NCBI RefSeq assembly: GCF_900166635.1
Contig: NZ_LT800497.1
Span: 1,630,368 to 1,694,367 of the forward strand
Length of the DNA stretch: 64,000 bases
From: Oceanobacillus timonensis
GTDB taxonomy: Bacteria > Bacillota > Bacilli > Bacillales > Amphibacillaceae
Reading direction: 5' to 3'
In this document: positions 1 through 9,052 of the stretch, one piece after another
How positions within the stretch are numbered: the stretch's first letter is position 1
How the letters are laid out: each line of letters begins with the position of its first letter
Made by a program: the position numbers and the translations under genes
Notes under the pieces: model-generated
What the model was told of the DNA's origin: nothing
The model's input: the letters and a program-made list of their open reading frames with translations, nothing else
The model's database searches: none

Positions 1-1365
1 TAAGAAAACAACAGCAGATCCTGCAGTGACCAATCCCCAGGTTATTTTGAGATTTCTTGTCGGATTAGGATTACCATTGCTGCTCAACATTCCTAACACA
101 AAAGTAGCGGAATCTGCTGAGGTGATAAAGAAAATAAAAATCAGTAGAAGAGCCAATACACTTAAAAAGGAACCTAGTGGAAATTCACTTAGAAAAGCAA
201 ACAAAGCTCCATCCACATTTGCATTTATCGCTTCAGCTAATTGACTGTTGCCTAAATCATGAATTAAGTGCATAGCGCTGCCTCCAAGAACGGAAAACCA
301 GATAAAGGATATAAAGGAGGGTACTAATAATACACCTAAAACAAATTCTCTAATGGTTCTTCCCTTTGAAATCCTGGCGACAAAGGATCCTACAAAAGGA
401 GACCATGTGGTCCACCAGGCCCAGTAGAATACGGTCCAGGTACCTATCCAATTGCTTCCTTCACTATCAAACGGTTCCATCCGAAGACTCGTAGGCAGTA
501 TACTTCCCACATAACTTCCTGTGGTGGAAATCAGTATTTCAAAGATCTGTCTGGTAGGACCTAAGATAAGTATGATGAACACGACAAAAGCCATAAGTAC
601 CATATTAAAGTAAGAGAGATATTTAAGACCCCGATTCAACCCTGACCACGAAGAAACAATAAATAATAATGTAGCAAAACCTATAATAAGTAACTGATTA
701 GAAAATGTAATTGGTACGCCCCATTGCGCATTCATCCCATTGTTAATTTGTAAAGTACTTAATCCAAATGTGCTTGCAACCCCAACGGCAGTAATAAATA
801 CAGAAACAATATCAATTGTTTTGCCGGGGGTTCCGTAAATTCTTTCTCCTAACAATGGGTGAAAAATGGAACTTATGGATGGCGGTAATCCTTTACGAAA
901 ATGAAAATAAGCCAATCCCAGCGCTACAGTACCGAATAATGCCCAAGGGTGCATCCCCCAATGAAAAAAAGTAGCTCTCATTGCTTCGGTGGCAGCTTCT
1001 GCAGTTTCACCTTCTCCAGTGGGTGGTGTTATGTAATGCGAAACAGGTTCAGCAACTGCCCAAAACACCAATCCAACTCCCATGCCTGCACTGAACAGCA
1101 TGGCAATCCATGACAGCGTACTATAAGCAGGCTTATCTGTATCTTTTCCTAATCGTGTTTTCCCGAATTTAGAAAACATTAAATAAATACAAAAAGCTAC
1201 AAAAATAGTGCCTACAAGTAAGTAGAACCAGTTAAAATAAGTCACTGTAAAATCCAAAAATGCAGCTGCTTTTTCTCCTAGCCAATTATTAAAGACCACA
1301 CCGATAATTACGAACAATATACTTAGCAATAAAGAAATACTAAGAACGCTGTTGCGTTTAAACAA
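1..1365 (-). CDS. BCCT-family betaine/carnitine/choline-type transporter, partial (C-terminus off window)
   Basis: Secondary transporter for a quaternary ammonium compound in the cytoplasmic membrane. I translated it by hand: a TTG start at 1365 lies 7 nt after GAGGAGGAA, and the frame stays open to base 1 (455 codons of the usual ~500). It shows the BCCT hallmarks GMGVGLVFWAVAEPVSHY, the TM4 box HWGMHPWALF (Trp, Trp and Phe where BetP has Trp189/Trp194/Tyr197) and the TM8 stretch AWWTTWSPFVGSF with all three Trp of W-W-x-x-W. It is divergent from the catabolic operon and shares a control region with it, so it probably imports the substrate. It resembles the BCCT proteins at 12681 and 14309. 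The family is certain; the substrate is inferred. Confidence 0.93.
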   Translation of the reverse strand, partial: MFKRNSVLSISLLLSILFVIIGVVFNNWLGEKAAAFLDFTVTYFNWFYLLVGTIFVAFCIYLMFSKFGKTRLGKDTDKPAYSTLSWIAMLFSAGMGVGLVFWAVAEPVSHYITPPTGEGETAEAATEAMRATFFHWGMHPWALFGTVALGLAYFHFRKGLPPSISSIFHPLLGERIYGTPGKTIDIVSVFITAVGVASTFGLSTLQINNGMNAQWGVPITFSNQLLIIGFATLLFIVSSWSGLNRGLKYLSYFNMVLMAFVVFIILILGPTRQIFEILISTTGSYVGSILPTSLRMEPFDSEGSNWIGTWTVFYWAWWTTWSPFVGSFVARISKGRTIREFVLGVLLVPSFISFIWFSVLGGSAMHLIHDLGNSQLAEAINANVDGALFAFLSEFPLGSFLSVLALLLIFIFFITSADSATFVLGMLSSNGNPNPTRNLKITWGLVTAGSAVVFL

Positions 1366-1490
1366 GAAAATTCCTCCTCATTTTTAAAATTAAATCTAAA
1401 TAATAATGAATAGTGATTGAAAGAATTTTTGATACATCCTCAGGATAGAATCCCCCCTTTACAAAATACAACTTTAATATTACAATTTTT

Positions 1491-1504
1491 TGAAATCGCT
1501 TTCA
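1491..1504. promoter_or_regulatory. cre site (CcpA box)
   Basis: TGAAATCGCTTTCA fits the consensus TGWAANCGNTNWCA at every position and is the core of a longer inverted repeat, TTTGAAA-tcgc-TTTCAAA (1489-1506). It lies between the divergent BCCT carrier and the catabolic operon, so both are probably under carbon catabolite repression. Confidence 0.75.
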
Positions 1505-1508
1505 AATG

Positions 1509-1661
1509 ATAATCATGATTATATCATAATCAGAATAATTAGTATATATATAATTTGGATAATTTACCAAATTAATAATAAAGCAAAAAAATTTTAAAAT
1601 GCCTATTGCGTTCTATAATAATCATGATTATAATATAATCAAAGTAGTAATCATGATTACT
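1509..1661. promoter_or_regulatory. three-copy palindromic operator, core TAATCATGATTA
   Basis: ATAATCATGATTAT occurs as a perfect 14-bp palindrome at 1509-1522 and again at 1618-1631. A 16-bp version, AGTAATCATGATTACT, lies at 1646-1661. The centres are 109 and 29 bp apart. This is the typical look of binding sites for a dimeric local regulator in the divergent promoter region. The TetR-family protein at 17398 is the nearest candidate, but I saw no copy in front of its own gene. The rest of 1366-1785 is AT-rich with no convincing ORF. Confidence 0.7.
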
Positions 1662-1785
1662 TTTTGCTACTGAAAGAGGGGATGTGTACATATTAGTTTC
1701 ACTTTATTTCTTTAAATAAGCACGAAGCAATTTTAGCAAAATATTTCATAACAAAAATAAAAGCGAAAAGGAAGTGTTTCATTTA

Positions 1786-2826
1786 ATGAGTAATTCTAAA
1801 GAAGTAGACGTTTTATGGTTATCTCAGGAAGAATGTATTGAAAGTGGCGCAAAAGATATGGACATGATTCTGGAATATGTAGAAAAAGTAAATCTATGGT
1901 TAGCAGAAGATAAAGTGGTTGAACCGGAATTATTACATTTATTATGGGAAGAAGGAAATTACTCTGGAAAAAGAATCGGTGTACACGCTGCTTTAATCCA
2001 ATCTGAAGAAATGCGTGTTGCAGCTGTAAAAGGTATTCCAAGTAATCCTTTGAATCCGGTGGAAAGACAGACACCAAGATCAAATGGAATGATTATTCTT
2101 TATAATGAAGATACAGGCTACCCATTTGCTGTGATGGACGACACGATTGTAAGCGCTTTACGTACTGGGGCTTCCAGTGCTTTGGGGGCAAAATATTGTG
2201 CTCGCCCGGATTCAGAAGTCCTTGGGCTGGTAGGTTGTGGTGTGATTCAAAACGCTCATATCGAGGCTACAAGCAAAGTGATGAAAAACATTAACACGGT
2301 ACGTTTATATGATATGAATGAGGATCGCGCAAAACAATTCGCTGAAAAGTGGAAACACTTAGGGTATAAATTTGAGATCTGTAAAAGTGTAGAGGAAGCT
2401 GTAGCGCAATCCGATATCGTATATACAGCTACAAACGTCAACTTAGGAAATGAATACATTCCTAAAGAATGGATTAAAAAAGGCTCTTTCCACTCCGGTG
2501 TATCCATGTGGGATCATAAAAACGAAGCTATTTTAGAAGGTTTTAATAAATATTGCATGGACTATAAATTACGCTTAAAAGATGATAAATATCCTTTATC
2601 CGAGTTAACGAAAGCTGGTCAATTGGACGCGAATGATATTACAGAGTTAGGCCAGGTCATTAAAGGAGATAAAGTTATTCGGGAAAATGAAGATGACAGC
2701 GTCTTTTTTGTAACTTTGGGGATTTGTGCAACAGATACAGCAAACAGTTATAAGATTTATCAAAATGCGAAGGAACGCGGATTGGGAACGTCAGTAAAAC
2801 TGTGGTCTGAACCAGCAATGTATTAA
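1786..2826 (+). CDS. ornithine cyclodeaminase/mu-crystallin family protein
   Basis: NAD(P)-dependent enzyme of the OCD/mu-crystallin family, 346 aa. Members include ornithine cyclodeaminase and delta1-pyrroline-2-carboxylate/piperideine-2-carboxylate reductases that make L-proline from cyclic imines. Visible are the family strand RTGASSALGAKYCA and a Rossmann fingerprint VLGLVGCGVIQNAH followed by a conserved acidic turn. A GTG lies 12 nt upstream, but the AAAAGGAAG site is spaced for the ATG at 1786. It is first in the operon, 19 nt before a P5C dehydrogenase gene, so a proline-forming role (imine reductase or cyclodeaminase) is likely. The exact reaction cannot be read from the sequence. 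Confidence 0.82.
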   Translation: MSNSKEVDVLWLSQEECIESGAKDMDMILEYVEKVNLWLAEDKVVEPELLHLLWEEGNYSGKRIGVHAALIQSEEMRVAAVKGIPSNPLNPVERQTPRSNGMIILYNEDTGYPFAVMDDTIVSALRTGASSALGAKYCARPDSEVLGLVGCGVIQNAHIEATSKVMKNINTVRLYDMNEDRAKQFAEKWKHLGYKFEICKSVEEAVAQSDIVYTATNVNLGNEYIPKEWIKKGSFHSGVSMWDHKNEAILEGFNKYCMDYKLRLKDDKYPLSELTKAGQLDANDITELGQVIKGDKVIRENEDDSVFFVTLGICATDTANSYKIYQNAKERGLGTSVKLWSEPAMY

Positions 2827-2845
2827 CTTTTTAGGAGGTGATTTT

Positions 2846-4393
2846 TTGCCTATCGAACCATTTAAAAATGACGCACCTACAGATTGGGGAAAAACTGAAA
2901 ATAGAGAAGCGCTAAATAAAAATTTAGAATATGTACGATCCGAGTTCGGGAAGGAATATCCTCTGATTATTGGAGGGAAAGAAGTTTTAAAAGAACACAA
3001 ATTGGCTTCTTATAATCCAGCTGCACACCATGAAGCGGTTGGTTATATGAGTCAAGCCGATAAAGAAAATCTTGAAGAAGCAATAACGGTTGCAAAAAAT
3101 GCTTATGAACATTGGGGTTCTTTAACTTTTCTGGAAAGAGCACGTTATTTATTCAAAGCATCTAAGATTATGCAGCAGCGTAAATCAGAATTGATTGCAT
3201 GGCAAATATACGAAGCAGGTAAAAATTGGGCGGAAGCTGATGGAGAGATTAATGAGGCAATTGATTTTCTGGAAATGTATGGTCGTAAAGCGATAGAGCT
3301 CATGGAAGGAAAAGATCTTGTAACGTTATCCGGTGTTGAAAATCATCTTGAATATAAACCGCTTGGAGTTGGGGCTGTTATTTCTCCATGGAATTTTCCC
3401 ATAGCGATTGTCACAGGGATGACCGTATCCGCTATCGTTACTGGTAATACCGTATTACTAAAACCAGCTTCCTTAACGCCAATTATAGCAGCAAAGTTCA
3501 TGGAAATTATGCAAGAAGCAGGGATTCCTGATGGCGTCATTAATTTCGTACCAGGATCGTCCCGGGAAATTGGAGATGATTTGGTAACACACAGAGATAT
3601 TAATTTTATTTCGTTTACCGGATCAAAAGAAGCAGGATTACACATTGATGAATTAGCTCATAAAAGAATACCAAATCAGCGTTGGGTAAAACGTGTTATT
3701 GCTGAAATGGGAGGAAAGAACGGTGTTGTTGTGGATGAGTCAGCAGATTTGGATGCTGCAGCTGACGGAATCGTGACATCTGCATTTGGTTACCAAGGAC
3801 AGAAGTGTTCTGCCGGTTCAAGAGCTATCATCCATGAAAGCGTTTACGATGAAATGGTCGAAAAGATAGCAGAACGTATGAATCATCTTCATGTTGGTCC
3901 AGGTACAGAGAATAATCCGATAGGGCCGGTCATTGATGATAAAGCATTTAATAAAATCAATGAATATATCGAAATCGGTAGTAAAGAAGGGGAACTGGTT
4001 TTTGGAGGCAACAGTGATAATACAGAAGGGTACTATATTACTCCAACTGTTTACAAAGACGTTGCGCCGGGTGCAAAAATAATGAAAGAAGAAATTTTTG
4101 GACCAGTTCTGGCTATATGTAAAGTAGCCAACTTTGAGGAAGGAATTGATGTATATAATGACACCGAGTTTGGGCTGACAGGAGCATTATATACAAATAA
4201 TCGCGAGCAAATCACTTACGCACGAAGAAAAATGGAATGTGGGAACTTATTCTTTAATGGTAAGTGTACCGGGGCATTAGTAGGAGTCCAGCCGTTTGGC
4301 GGCTATTATATGTCCGGTACTGGTGAAAAAACTGGAACTTTAGAGTATCTATTACACTTTGTGCAAGCAAAAACAGTTGCTGAAAATTATTAA
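2846..4393 (+). CDS. rocA-like: aldehyde dehydrogenase, RocA-type 1-pyrroline-5-carboxylate dehydrogenase
   Basis: Oxidises glutamate-semialdehyde/P5C to glutamate with NAD. At 515 aa it has the length of Bacillus RocA and follows it across the whole protein. Catalytic parts are visible: SPWNFP (Asn183), AEMGGKNG (Glu287) and GQKCSAGSRA (Cys321). The start is TTG at 2846, six nt after AGGAGGTG; no ATG fits. It is co-transcribed with the OCD-family gene. As the last step of proline breakdown it ties the island to a proline skeleton. Another aldehyde substrate is possible but less likely given the RocA likeness. Confidence 0.88.
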   Translation: MPIEPFKNDAPTDWGKTENREALNKNLEYVRSEFGKEYPLIIGGKEVLKEHKLASYNPAAHHEAVGYMSQADKENLEEAITVAKNAYEHWGSLTFLERARYLFKASKIMQQRKSELIAWQIYEAGKNWAEADGEINEAIDFLEMYGRKAIELMEGKDLVTLSGVENHLEYKPLGVGAVISPWNFPIAIVTGMTVSAIVTGNTVLLKPASLTPIIAAKFMEIMQEAGIPDGVINFVPGSSREIGDDLVTHRDINFISFTGSKEAGLHIDELAHKRIPNQRWVKRVIAEMGGKNGVVVDESADLDAAADGIVTSAFGYQGQKCSAGSRAIIHESVYDEMVEKIAERMNHLHVGPGTENNPIGPVIDDKAFNKINEYIEIGSKEGELVFGGNSDNTEGYYITPTVYKDVAPGAKIMKEEIFGPVLAICKVANFEEGIDVYNDTEFGLTGALYTNNREQITYARRKMECGNLFFNGKCTGALVGVQPFGGYYMSGTGEKTGTLEYLLHFVQAKTVAENY

Positions 4394-4549
4394 TTTATCG
4401 CAGTGTAACTGGCTATAGGTCTCCCACTTCAAGAATGGAGAAAAATCGAAAAGTCTAAGTGGGAGATAGGGCAGCCAGTAACGGCCCGATTCGTTCAACT
4501 AACCATCAGCGGGGGACGAAAGCCCCCACTGAAGGAAGTTTCACTTTAT
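4394..4549 (+). repeat. bcr1-like repeat element, copy 1 (156 bp)
   Basis: The element runs from TTTAT (4394-4398) to TTTAT (4545-4549). Left end: CGCAGTGTAACTGGC. Nested stems are ACTGGCT (4408-4414) with AGCCAGT (4473-4479) and TCTCCCACTT (4420-4429) with AAGTGGGAGA (4457-4466). A right-end hairpin GGGGG/CCCCC (4511-4527) is followed by AGTTTCAC. TTTAT flanks, ~155 bp size and folded ends match bcr1 elements of the B. cereus group, thought to be non-autonomous relatives of IS200/IS605. It sits between the P5C dehydrogenase and oxygenase genes. Confidence 0.8.
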
Positions 4550-4576
4550 AAATATAAAAAATGGGAGGTTAATAGT

Positions 4577-5734
4577 ATGAAATCAATCGAAGGCGGTTTC
4601 CCAAGTTATGCAAAGTTTGAACCTACGTCTCCAGGAAGTGATTATTATGATCCAAATCACTTTCATGAAGAGTTAGAAAAAATATGGTTTAAGACATGGC
4701 TGCTTGCAGGACGGGAAGAAGAAATTCCGAACAGCGGCGATTATAAAACCGTTCAAGTCGCACATGAAAACTTTATTGTTACCCGTGCTTCAGATGGCAA
4801 TATCAATACGTACTATAATGTATGCCGCCATCGCGGTTCCCGCTTGTGTACGACAGAGGCAGGAAACTTCCCTAGAGGAAGAATTATCTGCCCTTATCAT
4901 AGCTGGATGTATAGCGGAGATACTGGTGAATTGACCAAAGCACCAAATATCTCAGATGAGGATGAAGGGTTTGATAGAAGCGAGCATTCTCTGGCAAGCA
5001 TAAGAACAGAAACATGGGATGGTTTTATTTGGATTAATGCGGATCCGGATGCTCCTACCTTGCATGAAAGCTTTAATTTACCAGAATCATGGTCCATTTA
5101 TGAACAATATCAAATGCACAGATTAAAAGTTGGTAAAACAGGAACCTATAACGTAAAAGCAAATTGGAAATTATTAATGGATAACGCGGAGGAATGCTAT
5201 CATTGCGGTACGATTCATCCGGAATTAAGTAAAGCTACTCCACCGATGCAACCTAGACAATGGGTGGATGAAGAAGTACCGGAAACGAAGGTTATCAAAC
5301 ACGTTGGCTCTATGGGATTAAATCCTGGATTCGAGCGTGTGAATGTAGACGGAAAAGCATACAGACCAGTATTTCCGGGATTAAGTGAAGAAGATCAGCG
5401 AAAAATTTCCTATCTGCATATTTTCCCGCACTCATACCTTTGCATGGCTTCTGACTATGTGTTTGTTGCGGCTATCTTCCCGGTTTCAGCAGATGAATCA
5501 ATCGTGAAAGGGTACTGGTTGTTTGATCCAGATGTCTTAGAAAAAGAAGACGCCTACCTCGATGATGCAATTGAGTTCTGGGATGTAACGTGTCAAGAGG
5601 ATTGGGAAGCTTGTGCATTAGCTCAGCTTGGAAATGAATCCAGATCATATAAAAATGGCGGCACGCTGACGCCGATTGACTGGCGGGTTGCTAATTTTAA
5701 GAAGTACGTGAAAAATGAACTGGAAAATAATTAA
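4577..5734 (+). CDS. Rieske non-heme iron oxygenase, alpha subunit (quaternary-amine demethylase type)
   Basis: Oxygenase of a three-component Rieske system, 385 aa, cytoplasmic. The Rieske [2Fe-2S] ligands are Cys83-x-His85 and Cys105-x-x-His108. The mononuclear iron site is seen as AEECYHCGTIHPEL (His209, His214), with Asp342 in TCQEDWEAC as the likely third ligand. The electron bridge before the histidines carries Glu (205/206) where ring-hydroxylating dioxygenases have Asp; Glu there is reported for carnitine oxygenase CntA. The ECYHC core and the Q-x-G-x-x-S-x-x-Y tail resemble the glycine-betaine/stachydrine/carnitine branch rather than aromatic dioxygenases. No beta subunit gene is present. 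The GGGAGG site is 8 nt before the ATG. Likely reaction: oxidative N-demethylation releasing formaldehyde; the substrate is inferred from neighbours. Confidence 0.87.
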   Translation: MKSIEGGFPSYAKFEPTSPGSDYYDPNHFHEELEKIWFKTWLLAGREEEIPNSGDYKTVQVAHENFIVTRASDGNINTYYNVCRHRGSRLCTTEAGNFPRGRIICPYHSWMYSGDTGELTKAPNISDEDEGFDRSEHSLASIRTETWDGFIWINADPDAPTLHESFNLPESWSIYEQYQMHRLKVGKTGTYNVKANWKLLMDNAEECYHCGTIHPELSKATPPMQPRQWVDEEVPETKVIKHVGSMGLNPGFERVNVDGKAYRPVFPGLSEEDQRKISYLHIFPHSYLCMASDYVFVAAIFPVSADESIVKGYWLFDPDVLEKEDAYLDDAIEFWDVTCQEDWEACALAQLGNESRSYKNGGTLTPIDWRVANFKKYVKNELENN

Positions 5735-5743
5735 GTGACAGAC

Positions 5744-5792
5744 AGGGATATGGTGAAAGATATCAAATCTAACATCACTATATCCCTTTTTC
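5744..5792 (+). terminator. terminator-like hairpin inside the operon
   Basis: AGGGATATGGTGA (5744-5756) pairs with TCACTATATCCCT (5775-5787), 12 of 13 plus one G-T pair, and runs into six T. It lies just after the oxygenase stop and before the ferredoxin gene, so it may set the ratio of oxygenase to electron-transfer transcripts. Confidence 0.65.
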
Positions 5793-5841
5793 CAAAAATG
5801 CTCTCCCTGTCTTGGCGACCATGAAGGAAGGAGATGAGAAC

Positions 5842-6213
5842 ATGACGATTCAAACAGAAAATCTTCAATCGGAGGGAAATATGGAGGAAAACAAATATAC
5901 ATTTGTTGCATCAAGTGATTCAGTTAAAGAAGGTGAAATGATTGATGTGCCACTTGGAACAGAAACCGTAGTTGTGGCACGAGTAGACGGTGCTGTATTT
6001 GCGGTAGATGGTATATGTACACATGCTTATTCAGAAATGGTTGACGGTGAGTTAGAAGACCATTGTTTATACTGTCCTCTGCACTTTGCTTGTTTTGATA
6101 TTCGGGATGGATCTGTATTAGAAGGTCCTGCTGTTACTCCGTTGTCTGTATATGACGTATTAGAACAAGAAGGCTCTATCTGGATAAAAGCTTTGGATAT
6201 ATACGGCGAATAA
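5842..6213 (+). CDS. Rieske [2Fe-2S] ferredoxin
   Basis: Small soluble electron carrier, 123 aa, passing electrons from the FAD reductase downstream to the oxygenase upstream. The Rieske ligands are CTH and CPLH, in the spacing of BphF/BedB-type ferredoxins. Start choice: the ATG at 5842 has AAGGAG 8 nt upstream. An ATG at 5881 with its own GGAGG five nt away would give 110 aa, the usual ferredoxin length, so internal initiation is possible. A TTG at 5812 has no proper ribosome site. Its place between oxygenase and reductase makes the role clear. Confidence 0.88.
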   Translation: MTIQTENLQSEGNMEENKYTFVASSDSVKEGEMIDVPLGTETVVVARVDGAVFAVDGICTHAYSEMVDGELEDHCLYCPLHFACFDIRDGSVLEGPAVTPLSVYDVLEQEGSIWIKALDIYGE

Positions 6214-6293
6214 AGATGTAAAATGAATATGGATACCATGATATGACATTGTAAAATATATTCTGATTTAAAGATGATTGGAGAGGATGAACA

Positions 6294-7529
6294 ATGACTA
6301 CTACTGTTGAAACGATTGTAATTGTTGGCGCTGGTATAGCAGGAACACATGCGGCTGAAGCACTGCGTATAGAGGGGCATGAAGGCCGCATTGTGTTAAT
6401 TGACCGTGATACGCAGCTCCCGTATGACCGTCCGCCGCTATCAAAGGAATATATGCTGGGCGAATCATCGGAGACAGATATAACTTTGCAAACGCATGAA
6501 AATTTAACAGAATTGCGTATTGATTTGAAACTGGGAGTTGAGATCGTTTCAATTGATTCAGAGAAACAAACTGCAGTTTTATCAGATGGAGAAACAGTAA
6601 AATGGGATAAACTTTTATTAACAACAGGATCTAGTTTAAGAGAATTACCAATAAAAGGATCAGACCTTGAAGGTATTCATTACTTGAAGACATTATCCGA
6701 TGCAAAAGCAATAAGGGGGAAATTGGATGATATTCAACAGGTTGCTATTGTTGGAGCAGGTTTTATTGGAGCAGAGCTTGCATCTTCATTTAAAAAGCTG
6801 GGTAAAGAAGTAACTTTATTGGAACGTGCGCCGCTTCCACTAGCTCATATTCTCGGAGATGAGATGGGAGAGTATTTCCTTCAAATGCACCAATCTGAAG
6901 GTGTAGACGCTATTATGGAAGATAGTGTTGTACAATTTAATGGAGATACGCATGTGGAAGAAGTTCTGACAGAAGAAGGGAGAACAATTCCATGTCAGGC
7001 AGTAATTGTTGGTGTCGGAGTTATACCTAATACTGCATTGCTTAATAAAGAATTACAGATTGACCGAGGTTATATTGTTAATGAATTTGGTGAAACCTCA
7101 TTGCCAAATGTGTATGCTGCCGGAGATTGTGCAATGTGGCCGTTTTTAGGAAATAACATTCACATAGAACATTGGGATCATGCGATCAATCACGGTAAAA
7201 ATGTTGCGAAAAATATGCTGGGCGGGGAGCAGACTTCTTATAAAACAGTCCCATATTTTTGGTCCGATCAATATGATTATCGTCTGCAATATTTTGGTCA
7301 TACAAAGAATTGGGAAACGACTGTCTTACGGGGGAATAAAGAAGATAAGGAATTTAGTTATTTCTATTTAAATAAAAGTAATGTGATAGAGGCAGCTTTA
7401 CTTGTTAATCAACCTAAAAATGCTTTGTCAGTTCGCCGTCTAATTAACCAGCAGCATCCTGTCGTTCCAGAGCTATTGCCAAATACGGATATAAAACTAA
7501 AAGAATGCATGTATGTAGAGGCGAATTAG
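6294..7529 (+). CDS. NAD(P)H-dependent FAD ferredoxin reductase (HcaD/BphA4 type)
   Basis: Third component of the Rieske system, 411 aa. The N-terminal FAD fold has GAGIAG at residues 12-17, the NAD(P)H fold has GAGFIG at 154-159, and the second FAD contact is seen as YAAGDCAMWP. Length and order match ferredoxin/rubredoxin/putidaredoxin reductases. It takes electrons from NAD(P)H and reduces the Rieske ferredoxin encoded just upstream. GGAGAGG precedes the ATG. It is the last gene before a ~370-bp gap. Confidence 0.9.
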   Translation: MTTTVETIVIVGAGIAGTHAAEALRIEGHEGRIVLIDRDTQLPYDRPPLSKEYMLGESSETDITLQTHENLTELRIDLKLGVEIVSIDSEKQTAVLSDGETVKWDKLLLTTGSSLRELPIKGSDLEGIHYLKTLSDAKAIRGKLDDIQQVAIVGAGFIGAELASSFKKLGKEVTLLERAPLPLAHILGDEMGEYFLQMHQSEGVDAIMEDSVVQFNGDTHVEEVLTEEGRTIPCQAVIVGVGVIPNTALLNKELQIDRGYIVNEFGETSLPNVYAAGDCAMWPFLGNNIHIEHWDHAINHGKNVAKNMLGGEQTSYKTVPYFWSDQYDYRLQYFGHTKNWETTVLRGNKEDKEFSYFYLNKSNVIEAALLVNQPKNALSVRRLINQQHPVVPELLPNTDIKLKECMYVEAN

Positions 7530-7900
7530 GATGAGCTATATCCATCAATTTGCATTAAAAAATCAGAGATTTTATAGTGTTGAAGGGGGAGCGAAGTAAA
7601 TAGCGCCCCTCCTATAATGATGAACCCTATAAAAAACGCTTTCTTTCAAAGACCATTACGTGATAAAAATTTGAAAATCGGTAGAGATACTATGTTATAA
7701 CAGCGCTGAGGAATAATGAATTTTCAAAATATCTCTTCCTAAATTATAGAAAATATGGATAATATTGTTTATATTATTCCTCAGATTTTGAAAAAGTCAG
7801 CTGAAAGATTGTATGTTGTTGCAGCGGTATTAGTATATTTTTAAATTTTTTTGAATGGAGAACGAAAGAAAACGTGATTTGTTGTAAAAGGAGAGAAACA
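7530..7900. other. intergenic region with a 12-bp inverted repeat
   Basis: CTGAGGAATAAT (7706-7717) and its exact complement ATTATTCCTCAG (7773-7784) enclose 55 AT-rich bases upstream of the MDR gene. A weak G-rich/C-rich pair near 7585-7613 could end the previous transcript but has no T run. A 22-codon ORF starts at 7532, two nt after the reductase stop; it lacks a good ribosome site and matches nothing I recognise. Confidence 0.5.
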
Positions 7901-8998
7901 ATGCATACAATTCCAGAAAAAATGCGTGGCGTATATTTAACCGGAAATGGTGGATTCGAAAAATTAGAGTATCGTACAGATATCGATGTTCCAACACCAA
8001 AAGCAGGAGAAGTATTGGTGAAAATAGGTGGAGCAGCTATAAATAATACAGATATAAACACACGTATTGGATGGTATTCCAAGAGTGTTAAATCAGAAAC
8101 GAATGAAGGCGGCGCATCAGGATTTAAAGAAGAAGTTACAGATGATGGTTCATGGCTTGGGGAGGCAATGCACTTTCCAAGAATTCAAGGAGCAGATGGC
8201 TGCGGTACTGTTGTTGCTGTAGGAGAAGGTGTCAGTCAAGACAGACTGGGTGAAAGAGTATTGATACGTACGGTACAACAAAGAGAATCAAGTGAAAGTG
8301 GATTGGAATCCATTACTTTTGGTTCCGAATGTGATGGTGCTTTTGCCGAATATGCATCCGTACTGTCAGAAGAAGCCTTTGTCATCCATTCCAGTTTATC
8401 TGATAAAGAACTTGCCACTTTTCCTTGCGCATATGGAACCGCTGAAAACCTTATTTCCAGAGTGGGTGTCGAAAAAGACGATGTCGTTCTGGTAACTGGT
8501 GCTTCAGGGGGCGTTGGTGCTGCGCTCGTACAGTTAGTGAAAGTAAGAGGTGCGAAGGTTATTGCTGTTTGTGGCCAAGACAAAGTCGAAAGAGTAAAAA
8601 GTTATGGCGCTGACGAAATCATCTTCAGGGGAGACAGCTATGTAGAAAAGATTGGGAAAATGAAAGTGGATGTCGTTTTAGATGTAGCAGCTGGAGACAT
8701 GTGGCCAGAGCTTTTAGATGTTTTGAAAAAAGGTGGAAAATACGGTGTTATTGGTGCAATTGGCGGACCGCTTGTAGAGCTGGATGTGCGAGATCTTTAT
8801 TTAAAAGATTTAAGTCTGTTTGGAAGTACGTATCAAACAAAAGAAGCCTTCTTGAATCTTATTCGATATATTGAAGAAGGAAAAATCAAACCTGCCGTAG
8901 CAAAAGAATTTCCATTAAAGGATATGGTAGAAGCTCAAAAAGCTTTCTTATCTAAAACATTGGCTGGGAAGTTTGTCATTGACGTTACTGCGGAATAG
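7901..8998 (+). CDS. MDR-superfamily alcohol dehydrogenase / quinone oxidoreductase
   Basis: Medium-chain NAD(P)H-dependent dehydrogenase or enone reductase, 365 aa. It has the N-terminal GroES-like fold with GADGCGTVVAVGEGV and the cofactor fingerprint GASGGVGAALVQLVK. The four-Cys structural zinc loop of classical alcohol dehydrogenases is absent, so it is nearer the quinone-oxidoreductase branch. The true start is the ATG at 7901 (AAAGGAGA 7 nt upstream), not the GTG 27 nt earlier. It sits between the Rieske system and the proline-racemase homologue and probably handles an intermediate of the same pathway; the substrate is unknown. Confidence 0.8.
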   Translation: MHTIPEKMRGVYLTGNGGFEKLEYRTDIDVPTPKAGEVLVKIGGAAINNTDINTRIGWYSKSVKSETNEGGASGFKEEVTDDGSWLGEAMHFPRIQGADGCGTVVAVGEGVSQDRLGERVLIRTVQQRESSESGLESITFGSECDGAFAEYASVLSEEAFVIHSSLSDKELATFPCAYGTAENLISRVGVEKDDVVLVTGASGGVGAALVQLVKVRGAKVIAVCGQDKVERVKSYGADEIIFRGDSYVEKIGKMKVDVVLDVAAGDMWPELLDVLKKGGKYGVIGAIGGPLVELDVRDLYLKDLSLFGSTYQTKEAFLNLIRYIEEGKIKPAVAKEFPLKDMVEAQKAFLSKTLAGKFVIDVTAE

Positions 8999-9052
8999 AT
9001 ACACTCTATTACTGATTAAAGATGAAAAGATAGTTGATAGGGGGATTTTCCT

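Noticed and set aside
26..244. 72-codon plus-strand frame at the window start
   Set aside because: It lies antisense within the BCCT gene (minus strand, 1-1365), whose translation shows clear family motifs.
1774..1785. GTG start for the OCD-family gene
   Set aside because: It overlaps the ribosome site; the ATG at 1786 has proper spacing.
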